From Bugula neritina (Eukaryota > Bryozoa > Gymnolaemata > Cheilostomatida > Bugulidae): a stretch of DNA of 64,000 nt. Of this stretch, positions 1-11,953 are shown one piece after another. The position numbers were made by a program, and so were the translations under genes. The stretch spans positions 7,328,698-7,392,697 of the forward strand of contig OZ037765.1 of NCBI GenBank assembly GCA_964035545.1, given 5' to 3'. Below the pieces are notes generated by a model. The model did no database searches and had not been told where the DNA came from. It saw only the letters and a list, made by a program, of their open reading frames with translations. Each line of letters begins with the position of its first letter. The first letter of the stretch is position 1.

Positions 1-509
1 CATGTTTATAAATTATAGGCCCATGTATTACTAGTCTATAAAATAGCAGAAAGAATTTATTTTCTACAAATAGCTAGCAATGAAAATTTTGACCGACTGT
101 AGGTTGCTCACATTAGCTCTAGAGCTTTGGATTGTTGGTCCCCATATTTCATAATTACTAAAAATACGATAATTATAATACCAATTACACTTCAATTTAA
201 ACATAGAAAAATGTTTAACATTTAAATGATTCTATTAATAGCATTTAAGAATTATAATATAATTTTCAATTATTGGCCTAATGAGTATTTTGTAGCCTAA
301 TATCCATGTATGGAATAGCACTGACTGGAATAATGCATAAAGTTTGAATTGAATAAGACCTAAGCTAGAAGTGCCATCAGTATAAAGTTTAGGTCACAGA
401 AATAAAAATTATAGTTTTGTAGATGAAAATTCTATATTTGAAAATAAGTTAGTGAGCTTAATTCGAAAAAGAATTGCTGCAAACAATTTATCTACAAAAA
501 AGGTCATAT

Positions 510-515
510 TTTATT
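510..515 (-). terminator. Probable poly(A) signal of DBNL
   Basis: AATAAA on the minus strand, about 415 nt past the DBNL stop codon. Nothing else gene-like is seen in positions 1-928, which I read as 3' UTR and downstream flank. Confidence 0.5.
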
Positions 516-928
516 AAGAAATATTAATAGTAAATAATACATTTACAAAGTAAAAAAAACTATAAGCAATAAGTTAAAGTCAATATGTTGAATCTCACCA
601 TCAAACTTAGCATAAGCCCTAATGCAGTAGTGTTACTATGTTAAACCTCAGAAGTGAAAGATTGCATAGGCATGGAAGACGGAGAGTGTATATGTTTTCG
701 TAACAATTTTTACTATACACAAGAGGATGTCTGAGAAAATGACAATATAATACATTTACTATATTTTCCAGTGTTAACAAAATGAAGCAGAAAAGTGCAC
801 AGTATTATAAGAATACAGGTCTAATCATTTCACATTAAATAAAACATATTGATGGTATAGAATACTCCAAACAGTTAGAATAAAGCATAATACATGTATA
901 TCTAATGAGCACAACTAATTTGTACCAA

Positions 929-3900
929 TCAGATTGTTTCTACATAGTTGGAAGGAAACAGGCCCCTTTTCCCGTTGGGAGCCATGCCCATCCACCAACC
1001 CTCGTCTACTGTTTCTATATTTGTAATTAAGTCACCAGGATCAAATGATATCTCATCATCGTCAGCTGCAATAACAATATAAGCACCAAATATAGATCAC
1101 TATGCCGAGAGAACAATTTATTTCTAATAAATATTGCAAGGCACTGGTGAAGCCCAACAGATCTAAGAACCCTTCTGCTACTCCCACAGCTCTAATAGGC
1201 AAAAAAACTGTGCTCGAAGCCTAGTAATTTGATATACAAGTTCTACAATATATTAGAAAATGATTCTGAGTGAATTAAAATTCATGAAAAATGGAGTGTT
1301 GATATGGCTAGAAGATTATGAATTTACAAATTGCAACATACTAACAATACTTACAGAGAAACTATACAGAGTTCTACCAATTTAACAACTATTCATTAAA
1401 AGTGATTATATTCATAAATCAATACTTCTATGCTAATTGTGACAGTTTATTTTGATTATATGCAAACAATAACTACAAACATGCCTATTCACATAATGAT
1501 TGTAAAAGCAAGAATTGCAAAATTTGCTCCAAATCATTGTGCAAGATATTACAAAATTTATCAATGATAAAATTGACACTATTTATACAACAATGGATGG
1601 ATGCCAATGAAATGGTTAGCAAACAAAGAACACCATAGCATTTATATATATATATATATATAGTTTTTATGATTATATATATATATATAACGCACATCCT
1701 ATGCTATTGGATTACATAATTAGCTAGTACAACTCTCTTGCTTTCTACTCATGACAATGAATCAGAATGATTATCATGGCAAATTAAAAAACAGTGAAGC
1801 AATCATGGGAAGCAAGTATTAATCACTTTAAACAATATGGTGGTCACAACTAGAATGGAATAAAAATAGGAAAACTAAAACAAGACAAAGAATAGTTTGA
1901 TTCTACACAAATATTTAACAAAAAGTTCTGCAAATGGTGAGATTATAATGCTAGTTGGAGGCAAGCATCTTTATAATTCAGAGATGGTTGATAAGAAAGT
2001 AAACATTATTCAGCTACTAGGTGACCTCTAGAACAAATAATCTAATCAATGTTATGCAAAACAACCTTCAGCTCTTATAGATAAAATTTCACTGATTATT
2101 ATTATTTCATTGATATGTTTTTGTAAACATATCTACAGCCTAAAGTCATTGACGGTTTCATTTTGTGTGAAATCCCCTCCTACACAGAAAATATTGGTTC
2201 CGCTGGGAGGCACACTAGCTCAACTTTTCCTTCAATTTTAACTAACAAAAAGCTTGAGTTAATTTTTATTTCAACAATAACTTAACTAGTAGAAATATCG
2301 AATAGACACTTTTGGCAGTATTTGTCAGATAAAACTCATGCAAGATTATAGTCACTATCGCTGTGAGAACCCCTGATGGAAAGGACTTTTGTTAAAGCAG
2401 GCTAAGGACTTATTCAGATGAGGCACAGGAGCAATTATGACTGGATGCTCTTCCTAACATCACCAATGGCCTTTGTCTGGGTTTGAACCCATAACTTCGT
2501 GCTTACCAGGCAAACGCTCTAACCTCTAGACCATGGCTGCTCCCTCGTATTTGTCAGATACAATGTTTGAAAATTTCAGAGCAAATGAAAATTTTAAATA
2601 TAGTAGTTTAATTATGATTTTAAAGTTAATAATGCACACTGAGATAGTAAATAGTTAATTATTACACTAACCGGCTTGATAGTCATACAGGGCTCTAGCC
2701 TGATGAGATGAACCATCTTCATCAGCTGGTGATGGTATGGACTGAGGTGGCTGATGGAAAGTAGATACATCACCCTGGTCCTCCATCACAGGTGCTACAA
2801 CGTATATAAATATGTAAAGCTTCACTTAGTTGTTGATAGAACACGCTAGGAAAAAATTGTCAGAAAAATTAGAAGATTGACAATGTGATGCCACATTAAC
2901 ACCAGCTCTTGCATACTAGTGCTGTACAGGCAAGACATAAAATAGGTTCTATCCATTGTGTAGAAAGTAGCACAATAACCACTTACAATCCCAATCTTGT
3001 TCTTCCTCCTCGTCTGAATCTGGTATAGGAGGAACCATGGAATGCATTACTGGAGGTGCCAATGGACTTGGTTCTCTTGGAGGTGGTGATGGTTCTCTTG
3101 GGGGTGGTGATGGCTCTCTTGGAGGTGGTGATGGTTCCCTTCGAGGTGGTGGTGATGGTTCTCTTGGAGGTGGTGATGGTTCTCTTCGAGGCGGTGGGGA
3201 TGGCTCTCTTGGAGGCGGTGGTGTTGGTTTCACAGGATTAAATGGCCGCACCACTTTTCTACAACATAAAAACTTCTATTGAATACACTAAAATACTTTA
3301 TACTGTCTTATAGGCAGTAATATTTTTATGTATGGTGAGAGCCTAAGGATCAGTGTGTGCACAGAAACCATACTTGATTACAAAAATGTTATGCATTTAC
3401 ATCTACAACACTCTATGATATCATGAAAATAATCATATATAGTTGATAAGCTTATGTTGTGTGGAGATAGCAACTTTCGTAACACATAAAGCCATGACTA
3501 GAATGTTTGGTAGAGATTGCCAGTGCATAGCAGGCATATCTTCCATAGAAAAGATAAAAATAAAGTGTAACAGCTGCATTGAAGCAGGTAATACACATAA
3601 TACACATACGAAATTCCTCCTATCATGACAATATGTGACTAACAAAGATGCTGCATGCTTTTATTGCTGGTGTTTATTTATCCCATATTTCATTACTCAG
3701 GCAATTATAAATATTCATTTACCTGTCAGGGAGTAGGGGGGAGGGTAGATTATTACAAAAGAAAAACAAAGCTAGTTATTAGCAAAGAAATGAGCATATA
3801 TACCAGCTACAGCTAATGTTACATAAGTACATTTTATTACTAATAGCATAATTATTGATAAATAAAATAATGTCAATTATTAATAATAAATGCTTTAATT

Positions 3901-6900
3901 TTACAATGCAGTCTATGCACAACAATGCTTCAAGACATTACTCAAAACAATAAAAAAGATAATGATTCAAAGTTTTTAAAGGCTAAGTATGGAAAAGGGT
4001 CTAGCCTAAGAAAAACAAAACTTGCCCAGGTAAGAATTTGAACCTGTTTTTACTACACAAGAACTTAATATAATATGCTTTGTAAACATAGAGCGCCACA
4101 GTCAGTATTAAACACTAAGTTCTTACTTTGGTGGTGCGGGAGGGGGTACCTCTTCTCTGGATGCTGCCCGTTCTCTCTGCTTGAACATCTCTCTAGGATT
4201 GTTTTCTCTTGACTTCACAAGTTGTGCAGCTTCCTAAATATAAACCAACATCAAGTACAAAAAGGGGTAATTTTCAATATATTCAACTCAACAAATTTCA
4301 GTTTAAAAAGTTACAATGAATGTTTCAACTTAAAATAAGAACTAAAGAGGGTTAAATACCAGCTGGTAGCCTCAAAATGGTCAGTAAATGAAATGACTGC
4401 TAAGGAAAATTATAACCAAGTTTCAAATTATCTTTTTCATTTATGCTTATAGAAGGCTTATTCATGCTTGTAGCAAGCTTATCTAAGCTCATTGGAATTC
4501 CTTATTATTGAACATGATGAGAGGAGAGTGCTGGTGTGCTCAATCACTTAGGTTTTACACGGTAATCATTGCATAGAACAACTAGATATCAAAGTTGAGG
4601 TCTTCAATAACCAAAATTTCAGTTTCAAAACTGCAAAGAATATTTATTTGATTTGTAAGTAGGATACTGTTATTCCACCGGAAAGTTGATTAAATTGTTA
4701 ATGAAAGCAGAAGAGATTATGAAGCAATAGGTTTGATGGAATGATTGATGAGGTACTTGATTTATGCATAATCACATGATGTTTATGTATTGACAATATA
4801 CAGTTTACTCCTAGTTAGAACCACTCCAAGTGTTGTGTACTGTTTAAAAGGGATTATGTTATGCAGGTATTAATGCCAATAATTAACATATAGAAGCGCA
4901 CCTGGTGATACACAACAATATCAGAATATCTGTGCAGGTGAAAAAAATATTGTTATAAATGAAAATGTAAGCCACATCATGCCAAAAAAGTTGCTGATGA
5001 TGAAACTAGGGATGTGCGTTTTTTAATACAGAGAACAATTCTGTCTATTTATTACAACGAATAAAATAGTTGTTTCTGCAGAAAGATCACAACGCTTTGT
5101 TATTGAAACTTTTTACACACATTTTGCATTACCATTACCATTATTCTTATTATTATTAGCTGTATCACAGCATTTGAGTTTTTGCTGGTGCAATCTCCTA
5201 CTATCGACCTAGTTCCACTAGGCTGGAATGAATAGGACATTATTATCATCATCATTTATATTACTATCAACAATTATTATTCTCATTGGACTAAATTTAT
5301 CCTAGCAACTCACAGCAGCTCTCTGTTTGCGTAGTGATTCACTGCGAGTCCGCCGCTCCTCTTCGTCATTATCATCATCTTGCTGCTGATTAACACGACT
5401 CGATTGCTGGCCAGCTTTGGCAGCGGCAGCTTCAGCATCCCGCTGCTGCTTCACTTGAGTGGAATGTTGCAAAATTCTTTTCTCTCGTTCTTGAGCTTCA
5501 ATAAGCTAAAAAAAGAAAAAATGCAAAAATAGCAATTCCAATAAAATTGACTTCTTAGCTAAAATTAGGAGATACGAATTTAAAATAGCGCAATCTTAAT
5601 TTCAACTGAAAAATACTCAAAATGTTTTTAGTTACGACTAATTAAAAGGTTGTTTCGTTTAATAACTTTAGTATAATAAAATTTTATTTTCAAAGAGTTT
5701 AAGCTCAAGTAGACAAGGGTCCTTTGCACTTCTATCGAAACATTGGAAATGCATTTGATTTTCCATGTTAATACATGATCATAATGAATGATTAACAACT
5801 CATCATTGTATACTGTTACAGCTGTATGCTAGAGGGCAACCCAGCTAAAGAAAAAAAATCCCATTGCTAATAACATCTATTAGATCAGTTGACCAAACAA
5901 CTAAAGATGTTACAATCCTCTGAGACATTATTGGTTGAGGGGCATAAACACCTACTTCTCTCTCTCTTCTTTCTTTGTCCATTTTCTGCTGAACCGCTCT
6001 CTTGCTTTGTAATTCTGCTTTCTTCCGGTCATCTTCCTCCTTCTATAGAAATAACGCAGACAAAATTTGGCAGATACTGTAATTTACCATAACCATTGCT
6101 AGGTGATGAGTGGTAGGCAAGATGCAAATGCAACACAAATAGTGTACCTCAGTCTTTTCCCAAAACTGGTCCCGTGCACTTATTTTAATTTCTGCTGCAG
6201 GCAAAGTTTTCTTATAAACAGAACCTATAGGTCCACTAGCTTCCTCCATCTTCACGGCCTTCTCTTTGTGAACACTAAAAAAGTTCCATTGCTATAATTT
6301 ATAGGCATTTCACTTGCACAGTATGATAACCGTTCTCATACGTTATAACACAGTGCAGAGCAAACTAACTAATAGTATAATGAGAATACGATTGAAGTAT
6401 TTCTATAGTTATAGAAGGAGTTGATCCGCTAAATTTGATTCTCCTGTTAAATAATCACCTAGGAAGTCACATTGCTATTCATAAAACTATTGATGTGAGA
6501 CTACTAGAAGGTAAAAGTAGTGCAGCAATAGCAATATTACAGTAACTCTGTCTTTAACCTATAGCATCGCAACTTTGTTAAACTTTTAGCATATTTTTTT
6601 TCCTCATATTTTTCTACATGGTATGAAGGTTTGATAGAGAAATACCTGTAATTGGAGCCTGAAGACTTTGCTACTTGCTTTAATATGTCATCTGTATCTA
6701 GATCAGCCTCGTCCCTGGCGTTCACCGTAACATGAGCACCCTAAGTAACACAACACATGTGACTGGTAATAAACCGAAGCTTACTTCAGTGTAAAATTCT
6801 ATTAAAAATATTCTCAGCTGATGCACGAGGAATCTATATTATAGTTTGAGTTAAGAAGCTTCAGCTTTGACCTACTAACCAAAGCAAGAGCCATACATAG

Positions 6901-9658
6901 ATTCTCACATGAAAAGTTTTAGAAGGTAATGACTCTAAAAGCTTTACCAAATATGCCTAATTTTTCAACTCTTTAGGATAGCATTTCCCCCTAATATATG
7001 TTTAAGAATATATGAACATATATTTATATATTTGTAAAGATATATTAGAATTCACTAAAAAAATCTTCAGTTCATATAATCAATCCGCATTTCGCTAAAA
7101 TGTGTTTAGTTCAACTTCTGACTTGCTAGTGGATTTTTGTACTCTTTTAATAAATTCTTAATTCATTTTTCAAATTAAGATATTGAAAACCAATAAGCAT
7201 AGTTGCCGGCTAACAAACTCGTTTTTTCTCTGATAAACGATTAGAAAATTATTTATGCTTTCATTACCATAAACCTCCTACAGTGTCCTGCAAAAACACC
7301 CCTGACAAAGATTTGATGAGTGACAGGATGCTGGAGATAATCTCCAGAACTGATATTAATCAAGCGGTTAACATACTATGGAGGTGCACATATTTTACCC
7401 TCAGAAGTGCCGCTACATCTCTAACATGACTAGCACATCTTCCCTTGAGAGTATCAGGCGCACCATCTCCTTGCCAGTTGACCAGAACAAACTTAGCTAG
7501 CCCTGTGTTAGGATCTGTTACTCTACAGTAAGCATACTGTATTTTCCCACTATTGAGGGAGTCCACCATCTCCTCAAAATCCCCATCTATAGGAAAAAAA
7601 CTTGCTAGGGTAAATATTCTTCCAGTTTGGAACAAAATATGTTTCATAAAAACGGATATTATTCCCAAAACTGTCGTTGCCAAACAGATTGTTTGCATGG
7701 TACTGAGCATGGTACTGTTTCCTGATAGGAATTAAACATTTAACCAGGTTCTATACAAGTCAATACTTCACAGAATTAAACATCTCACCGCCTGTTTCCA
7801 CTACCTTCAATACTCCTGTTTGACCTTCATACCCAAATATCGCCCTAAAACAAGTTGAAGAACTTTACTATGTGCAGTATAGGAAATTAAATACCTATTA
7901 TCATCTTATTTTTTGAAAAACATTTCATTAATTATTAAACTGACAACTGACTAATAATTAGCATTGGTAATTTGTACCAAAAGTTAGAAAACATTACCAC
8001 AAGAGTGAACTAGTTGAACACTTTATTCCCTATGACAAATAATAGCCAATATGCATAATATTGTCATCATAATCAGGTATGTCAAATTCGACAGCACTTT
8101 CATTTAAAAAATGGATACAATAATGATAATTACTGATAGTAACTTTAATTAACACCAATATTTTTAAGTCAAGATTTATTATTTTAAGCGCTTTATTGTA
8201 AATTACTTTCATCAAGTCTGATGGCTCTGAACTGTTACTTTATATAATATAGTTTATGACATGCCTATAATATAAATCACATTAAGTTACATTTAAGATT
8301 ATTAGAATATGCCGGTGTAATAATAATTAGCATGGCTCTGAGCCTAATGAGCTACCATTACCATATAGGGAACAGCACACATGAGTTTCTAAGTGTTTCA
8401 AAGTACACACCAATTAGCTAAATTTCCCACATACATGTTAAGTAAAAGTCAGCATAGTTTGTTGTTGTCAGCACAAATTCCAACTCATGCTAAGCCAAAC
8501 CAAGTCAAAGTCAAGGCAAAACAGCCAAGTCAAACAGAATAATGAAATGTATAAAATAATATTTATTTAAAATAACTTACTTTGCGCATTAACTTTGTGC
8601 ATTTGTGCAATTTTATATTTGAATTGTGGTGCAGAATATTAACAAAGTTCCATTAGAAGCTAGTAAAAAGCTACCATTTGATTGCTTTTACATAATACAA
8701 TACACAAGAACAAATGTTGCTAAAAACTGCAAAAATTATATTATGAAATTTAAAATTTTGCCTTGCCTAAAGTTTAAGCACATGCTGAAAGTTGATTGAA
8801 ATTTTAAATAAATCCTAAGTTAAAAACAAGTCAAACATTTTAACAAAAAAATACTTGAATTCATATGACTACAATCTATTTCTGTTTGGATTATCATTAT
8901 TTATTTAAGGTATTTACAATGTTTTATATAAATGTTTTACATATAACCTAAAATAAAAACCTGCCAATTTTATTATTTTGATCTGAAATGTCTTATGCAT
9001 AATCTTTAACTAATTATACATCATATATATTATATTATATGCATCAATTTTTAACTTCAGGCGTTGAATTGCCAGGTATGTCATTGCATGGATTAACTTG
9101 AATAATTGAATTTGATTTGAATTTATTTTAATCTATCATGCTCATCAAATTGAAATCAACACAACTTTGACTACTAAGTCTATTAAAAAAAATAAAATAG
9201 CATATTTAATTATTAAAACACTTTATTATATTTAACTTTATTGCATTAATAAAATTCAAATGTGATTAATAATAATAATATTAATATGGCCGAGTAATCG
9301 AGTACAGATAGTTATTGAAACAGGCCAGTTAGCTGAAAACAAGATTTTATTACTAGTAGCAAACTTTTATATGAACATTTCTCGATTTTACTATTAGTAT
9401 TACTTATAGTAATACTAATAGTTATTTCGTTTTACTTTTAGAGTTTTACTATTAGTATTTCAATTTGAATTTGACTATTTCATTTTCATACTTCATTATT
9501 TGTATCATGTGTGCTATGAAAGCTTCAATTATTGTTTCTATATATTGAATATGTATTTTTAAAACAATAACTAACCAAGTATTAGCAGAATCAACATTTG
9601 ATATATCTTTCCAGGTCGAGATTATTGCTTCCTTGTTTTTTCTTAAATCCAAAGCCAT
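929..9658 (-). CDS. DBNL: Drebrin-like protein (actin-binding adaptor, Abp1 type)
   Basis: Actin-binding adaptor expected at cortical actin, linking F-actin to endocytosis and Rho-family signalling. Coding exons, in transcript order: 9658-9576, 7844-7789, 7586-7399, 6740-6646, 6274-6148, 6042-5956, 5505-5314, 4233-4127, 3258-2987, 2794-2672, 1065-929. All introns are GT-AG and the 1,467 nt encode 488 aa. Residues about 1-140 are an ADF-H domain, with the family stretch [19 protein letters not shown]. Then come the linker [11 protein letters not shown], a charged Glu/Lys/Arg-rich coiled-coil region (about 180-280), the conserved [12 protein letters not shown] segment, a repeated PPPREPSP proline-rich region, and a C-terminal SH3 (about 435-488) with ALYDYQA, DEGWWMG and FPSNYVE. 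Domain order and length match mammalian DBNL. The start is the first ATG, followed by the family-like MALDLRKN. The last long intron holds a SINE. Confidence 0.95.
1641..1691. repeat. (TA)n microsatellite
   Basis: Two short TA runs separated by about 12 bases, inside the last DBNL intron. Confidence 0.85.
2332..2547 (-). mobile_element. tRNA-derived SINE, copy 1 (in the last DBNL intron)
   Basis: About 216 bp, flanked by an exact 13-bp target-site duplication TATTTGTCAGATA at 2319-2331 and 2548-2560. Read on the minus strand, it begins with a tRNA-like head containing an intact pol III A box (TGGTCTAGAGG) and B box (GGTTCAAACCC). A body shared with the copy at 61732-61946 follows. The end away from the tRNA head is T-rich and not a poly(A) tail. 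It lies in the intron between exons 10 and 11 of DBNL, in the same orientation as the gene. Confidence 0.9.
3076..3231 (-). repeat. Coding minisatellite: PPPREPSP repeats in DBNL exon 9
   Basis: About eight tandem copies of a 24- or 27-nt unit encode PPPREPSP or PPPRREPSP in the proline-rich region of the drebrin-like protein. Unit lengths are multiples of three, so the frame is kept. The complementary strand reads as an open Gly-Asp-Gly-Ser-Leu repeat, an artefact of the repeat. The unit could serve as a tandem SH3-ligand array; this is inference. Confidence 0.85.
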
Positions 9659-9739
9659 GGCTATGGTTGAAATCTTCTATTACTATTAAATGCAACAGGA
9701 AATGAGGAAAACGTCACTGGAATAGGAGCTCTGAAAAAT

Positions 9740-9910
9740 CTATTGTCTTTTTCGCAGGCCGTTTTATAATTCGGTATTACGACGTAACGCGCGTCTCTTG
9801 AAGCGTTTACAAAAGGTTGGATTCTCGATATGAACGTATGACATTACGCTAACTTTGGATTTGACATTCGCCACTCACAGCGTTGCGCGCCATCTCGATG
9901 AAGGAAGCGT
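9740..9910. promoter_or_regulatory. CpG-dense patch, candidate shared promoter of DBNL and the Ski-like gene
   Basis: In an otherwise AT-rich, CpG-poor window this stretch is visibly rich in CpG (for example TACGACGTAACGCGCG and GTTGCGCGCCATCTCG). It begins about 80 bp upstream of the DBNL start codon, between two divergent genes. The Ski-like coding start is 2 kb further right, so that gene would need a 5' non-coding exon. A T-rich acceptor-like signal just before 11860 could open the exon carrying its ATG. The promoter role is inferred from position and composition only. Confidence 0.4.
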
Positions 9911-11953
9911 AACACTAATACTAATAGTAATAGACGACAGTTCATCCATTCAACTTCGTTACCTCTCAGTTCTTTCGACTCTAATCAGACTGAATAACTG
10001 TAATATTTAATGTTTTAAATGTATGTTCACATCATATTCTGCATTAGTTGATTTAAATTCTATGTAAGATAAAAATATTGATGAAATTAAATTAATTTCA
10101 ATTTGACTTTGAGTTTGTTACTTTCACTTTGTATCTTAATTTCAGGCTTAACTAGTGCTACGGCTACTGCTAGGCCTAGGGTAGCACTAGCAGTGCCGAA
10201 TAACACTAGCAGTAATGTTCTGATAATATTAACAACAGTTAACACATTTACTATAATACAATTGCATTTCAACTTGAACTTGTAGCTAGACTATAACTAT
10301 AAGTATAAGTATAACTATAAGTAAAAGTCTTACAAATACAGCGGGTGTTGAAGTTAAACTTGAAGTTGATGTTAATGTTATGCCTATGGACTTGAAATTC
10401 TCAATTTTGAATTATTCAGTTGGAAGTTTTACTTAGAGTTTAGACTTACAACTTGAACTACATATTCATATTGATATTCGCTTGCAGTTTTACTTAAAGT
10501 TAGTCTTACAGTTACAGTTAGTTTTACTGTGCTGTTAGTGTTGGCAACTCACTGACGTGCACTTACAGTTACAGTAACTGTAAGCGTTACTGTAACAGTA
10601 ACACTACAGTTTGAGTCTCCGTCTGCGTTACTGTGTTGTAATGTGGGGACTTAGAGTTGGTGTAAGCAAGTTAAACTTAGCAAGCTTTACCACAAGTTGA
10701 AGTTAGCTAGTTAAAGAGTTAAACTTGGTGATAGTATTCTAAAAACCTACTAATTATTAGTAGTCTGTGTTTTGAAATTTAGAGTTGAATTTAAGATCAA
10801 AACTAAACGTTGAACTCGATGTGTTAATTCGAAACTCGTTACAAAATACTTGCTCTTAGTTCAATTCAAATAATAATATCAATGCGTACCAATACTAATG
10901 GTAATACTAATACTTTAATAGTATATTGAATTACCAAATAAAAGTAACAATCGTGGATAGTGAATACCACCAACTCTTCTGTAATGCTGAAAATCGAATA
11001 TAGTGCTAAAAGCACTAGCAGCAGAGAATTTACTGCAATTCTTGCATTTTAACTACAAGGTCAAGCTGAAGCTGCCACATTTTATAGCTTGCATTCTTGT
11101 ATTTTTGCATTTAATCTCAGTAGATGCTGCATAATAATATAATACACAGCTTGAGTGTATTACGGCTGCAGGATGATTGTAGCAATGTAAAACACTGCAT
11201 TTTCCTATGAGTTTTTGTCTGCTAATAGTAATGGGGCTTGCTTAGCCTTATTTCAACTTTGCTGGGAACAACCCCAATTTCATTTACTTTTAGAGTTGAT
11301 GCCTTTCTTACAAAACTAGATGTATGAATTTTATCCACTGTAGTGTCCATTATTGAGGATTATATTCTACAAATTGACTCTTTCGAGATTTGATTGAATT
11401 ATTTATTAGTTTAAAGCAAGATTTAACTTTTTGTTGTTGTTGGGCTTTAAAAGGCTGGAAATAATTATTGTTAGATTGGCATGATTTTCATCACTGTAAA
11501 ATATTCAGTAATTAGTTTCTTGTAACCAATAGAGTATTAGTGATGCAAGACTACAAATCTCAAATGCATTGTTATGAAGTACCTGCAATATATCTATCCA
11601 TGGATACAGTTTAATAAATGCAAAGCTTTTTGTGTAATAGCATGATGCATAGTTAATGCATAGAAATCACATTTGTCAATTGTTCAGTTTTCATTTACAT
11701 CTGAACAGTTAATAGATTTATTTCCTAGGAAACTTACAAAACATTCTTCATAGAACCTGTAGATTATACTCTAGTACAGCTCAAACTGAAATGTGAGTTG
11801 TTCCATTCTCAAGAGCCTGTGTAGAGTTTCATCATCATTGCTCATTTATTTCTTTTAGATATAGAAGCTTTTCAAACCAGTATTCAATGATTCTTATTTG
11901 GGCGTCATTTGCACAGTCTTGTGCCTATAATTTTATCTCATCAACCTTGTATT
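9911..11953. other. Spacer between divergent genes, rich in degenerate short repeats
   Basis: No coding exon is supported here. The stretch holds diverged short-period repeats of TAATAC/TAATAG, TAAGTATAAC and AAGTTGAAGTT type (9911-9940, 10270-10330, 10500-10620, 10885-10925). Similar material recurs at 24.75-25.4 kb and 34.5-35.2 kb. Part is probably 5' UTR or first intron of the Ski-like gene. Confidence 0.6.

Noticed and set aside
2450-2547. Possible tRNA gene on the minus strand
   Set aside because: A and B boxes are present, but the head continues into a body repeated at 61.7 kb and the whole is bounded by target-site duplications, so it is a SINE.
3037-3282. Plus-strand open frame of Gly-Asp-Gly-Ser-Leu repeats
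   Set aside because: It is the complement of the [12 protein letters not shown] array; the open frame follows from repeat composition, with no splice or domain support.
4019-4110. Another tRNA-derived fragment (GGTTCAAATTCTT on the minus strand)
   Set aside because: Only a B-box-like string; no A box, no flanking duplication and no second copy in the window.
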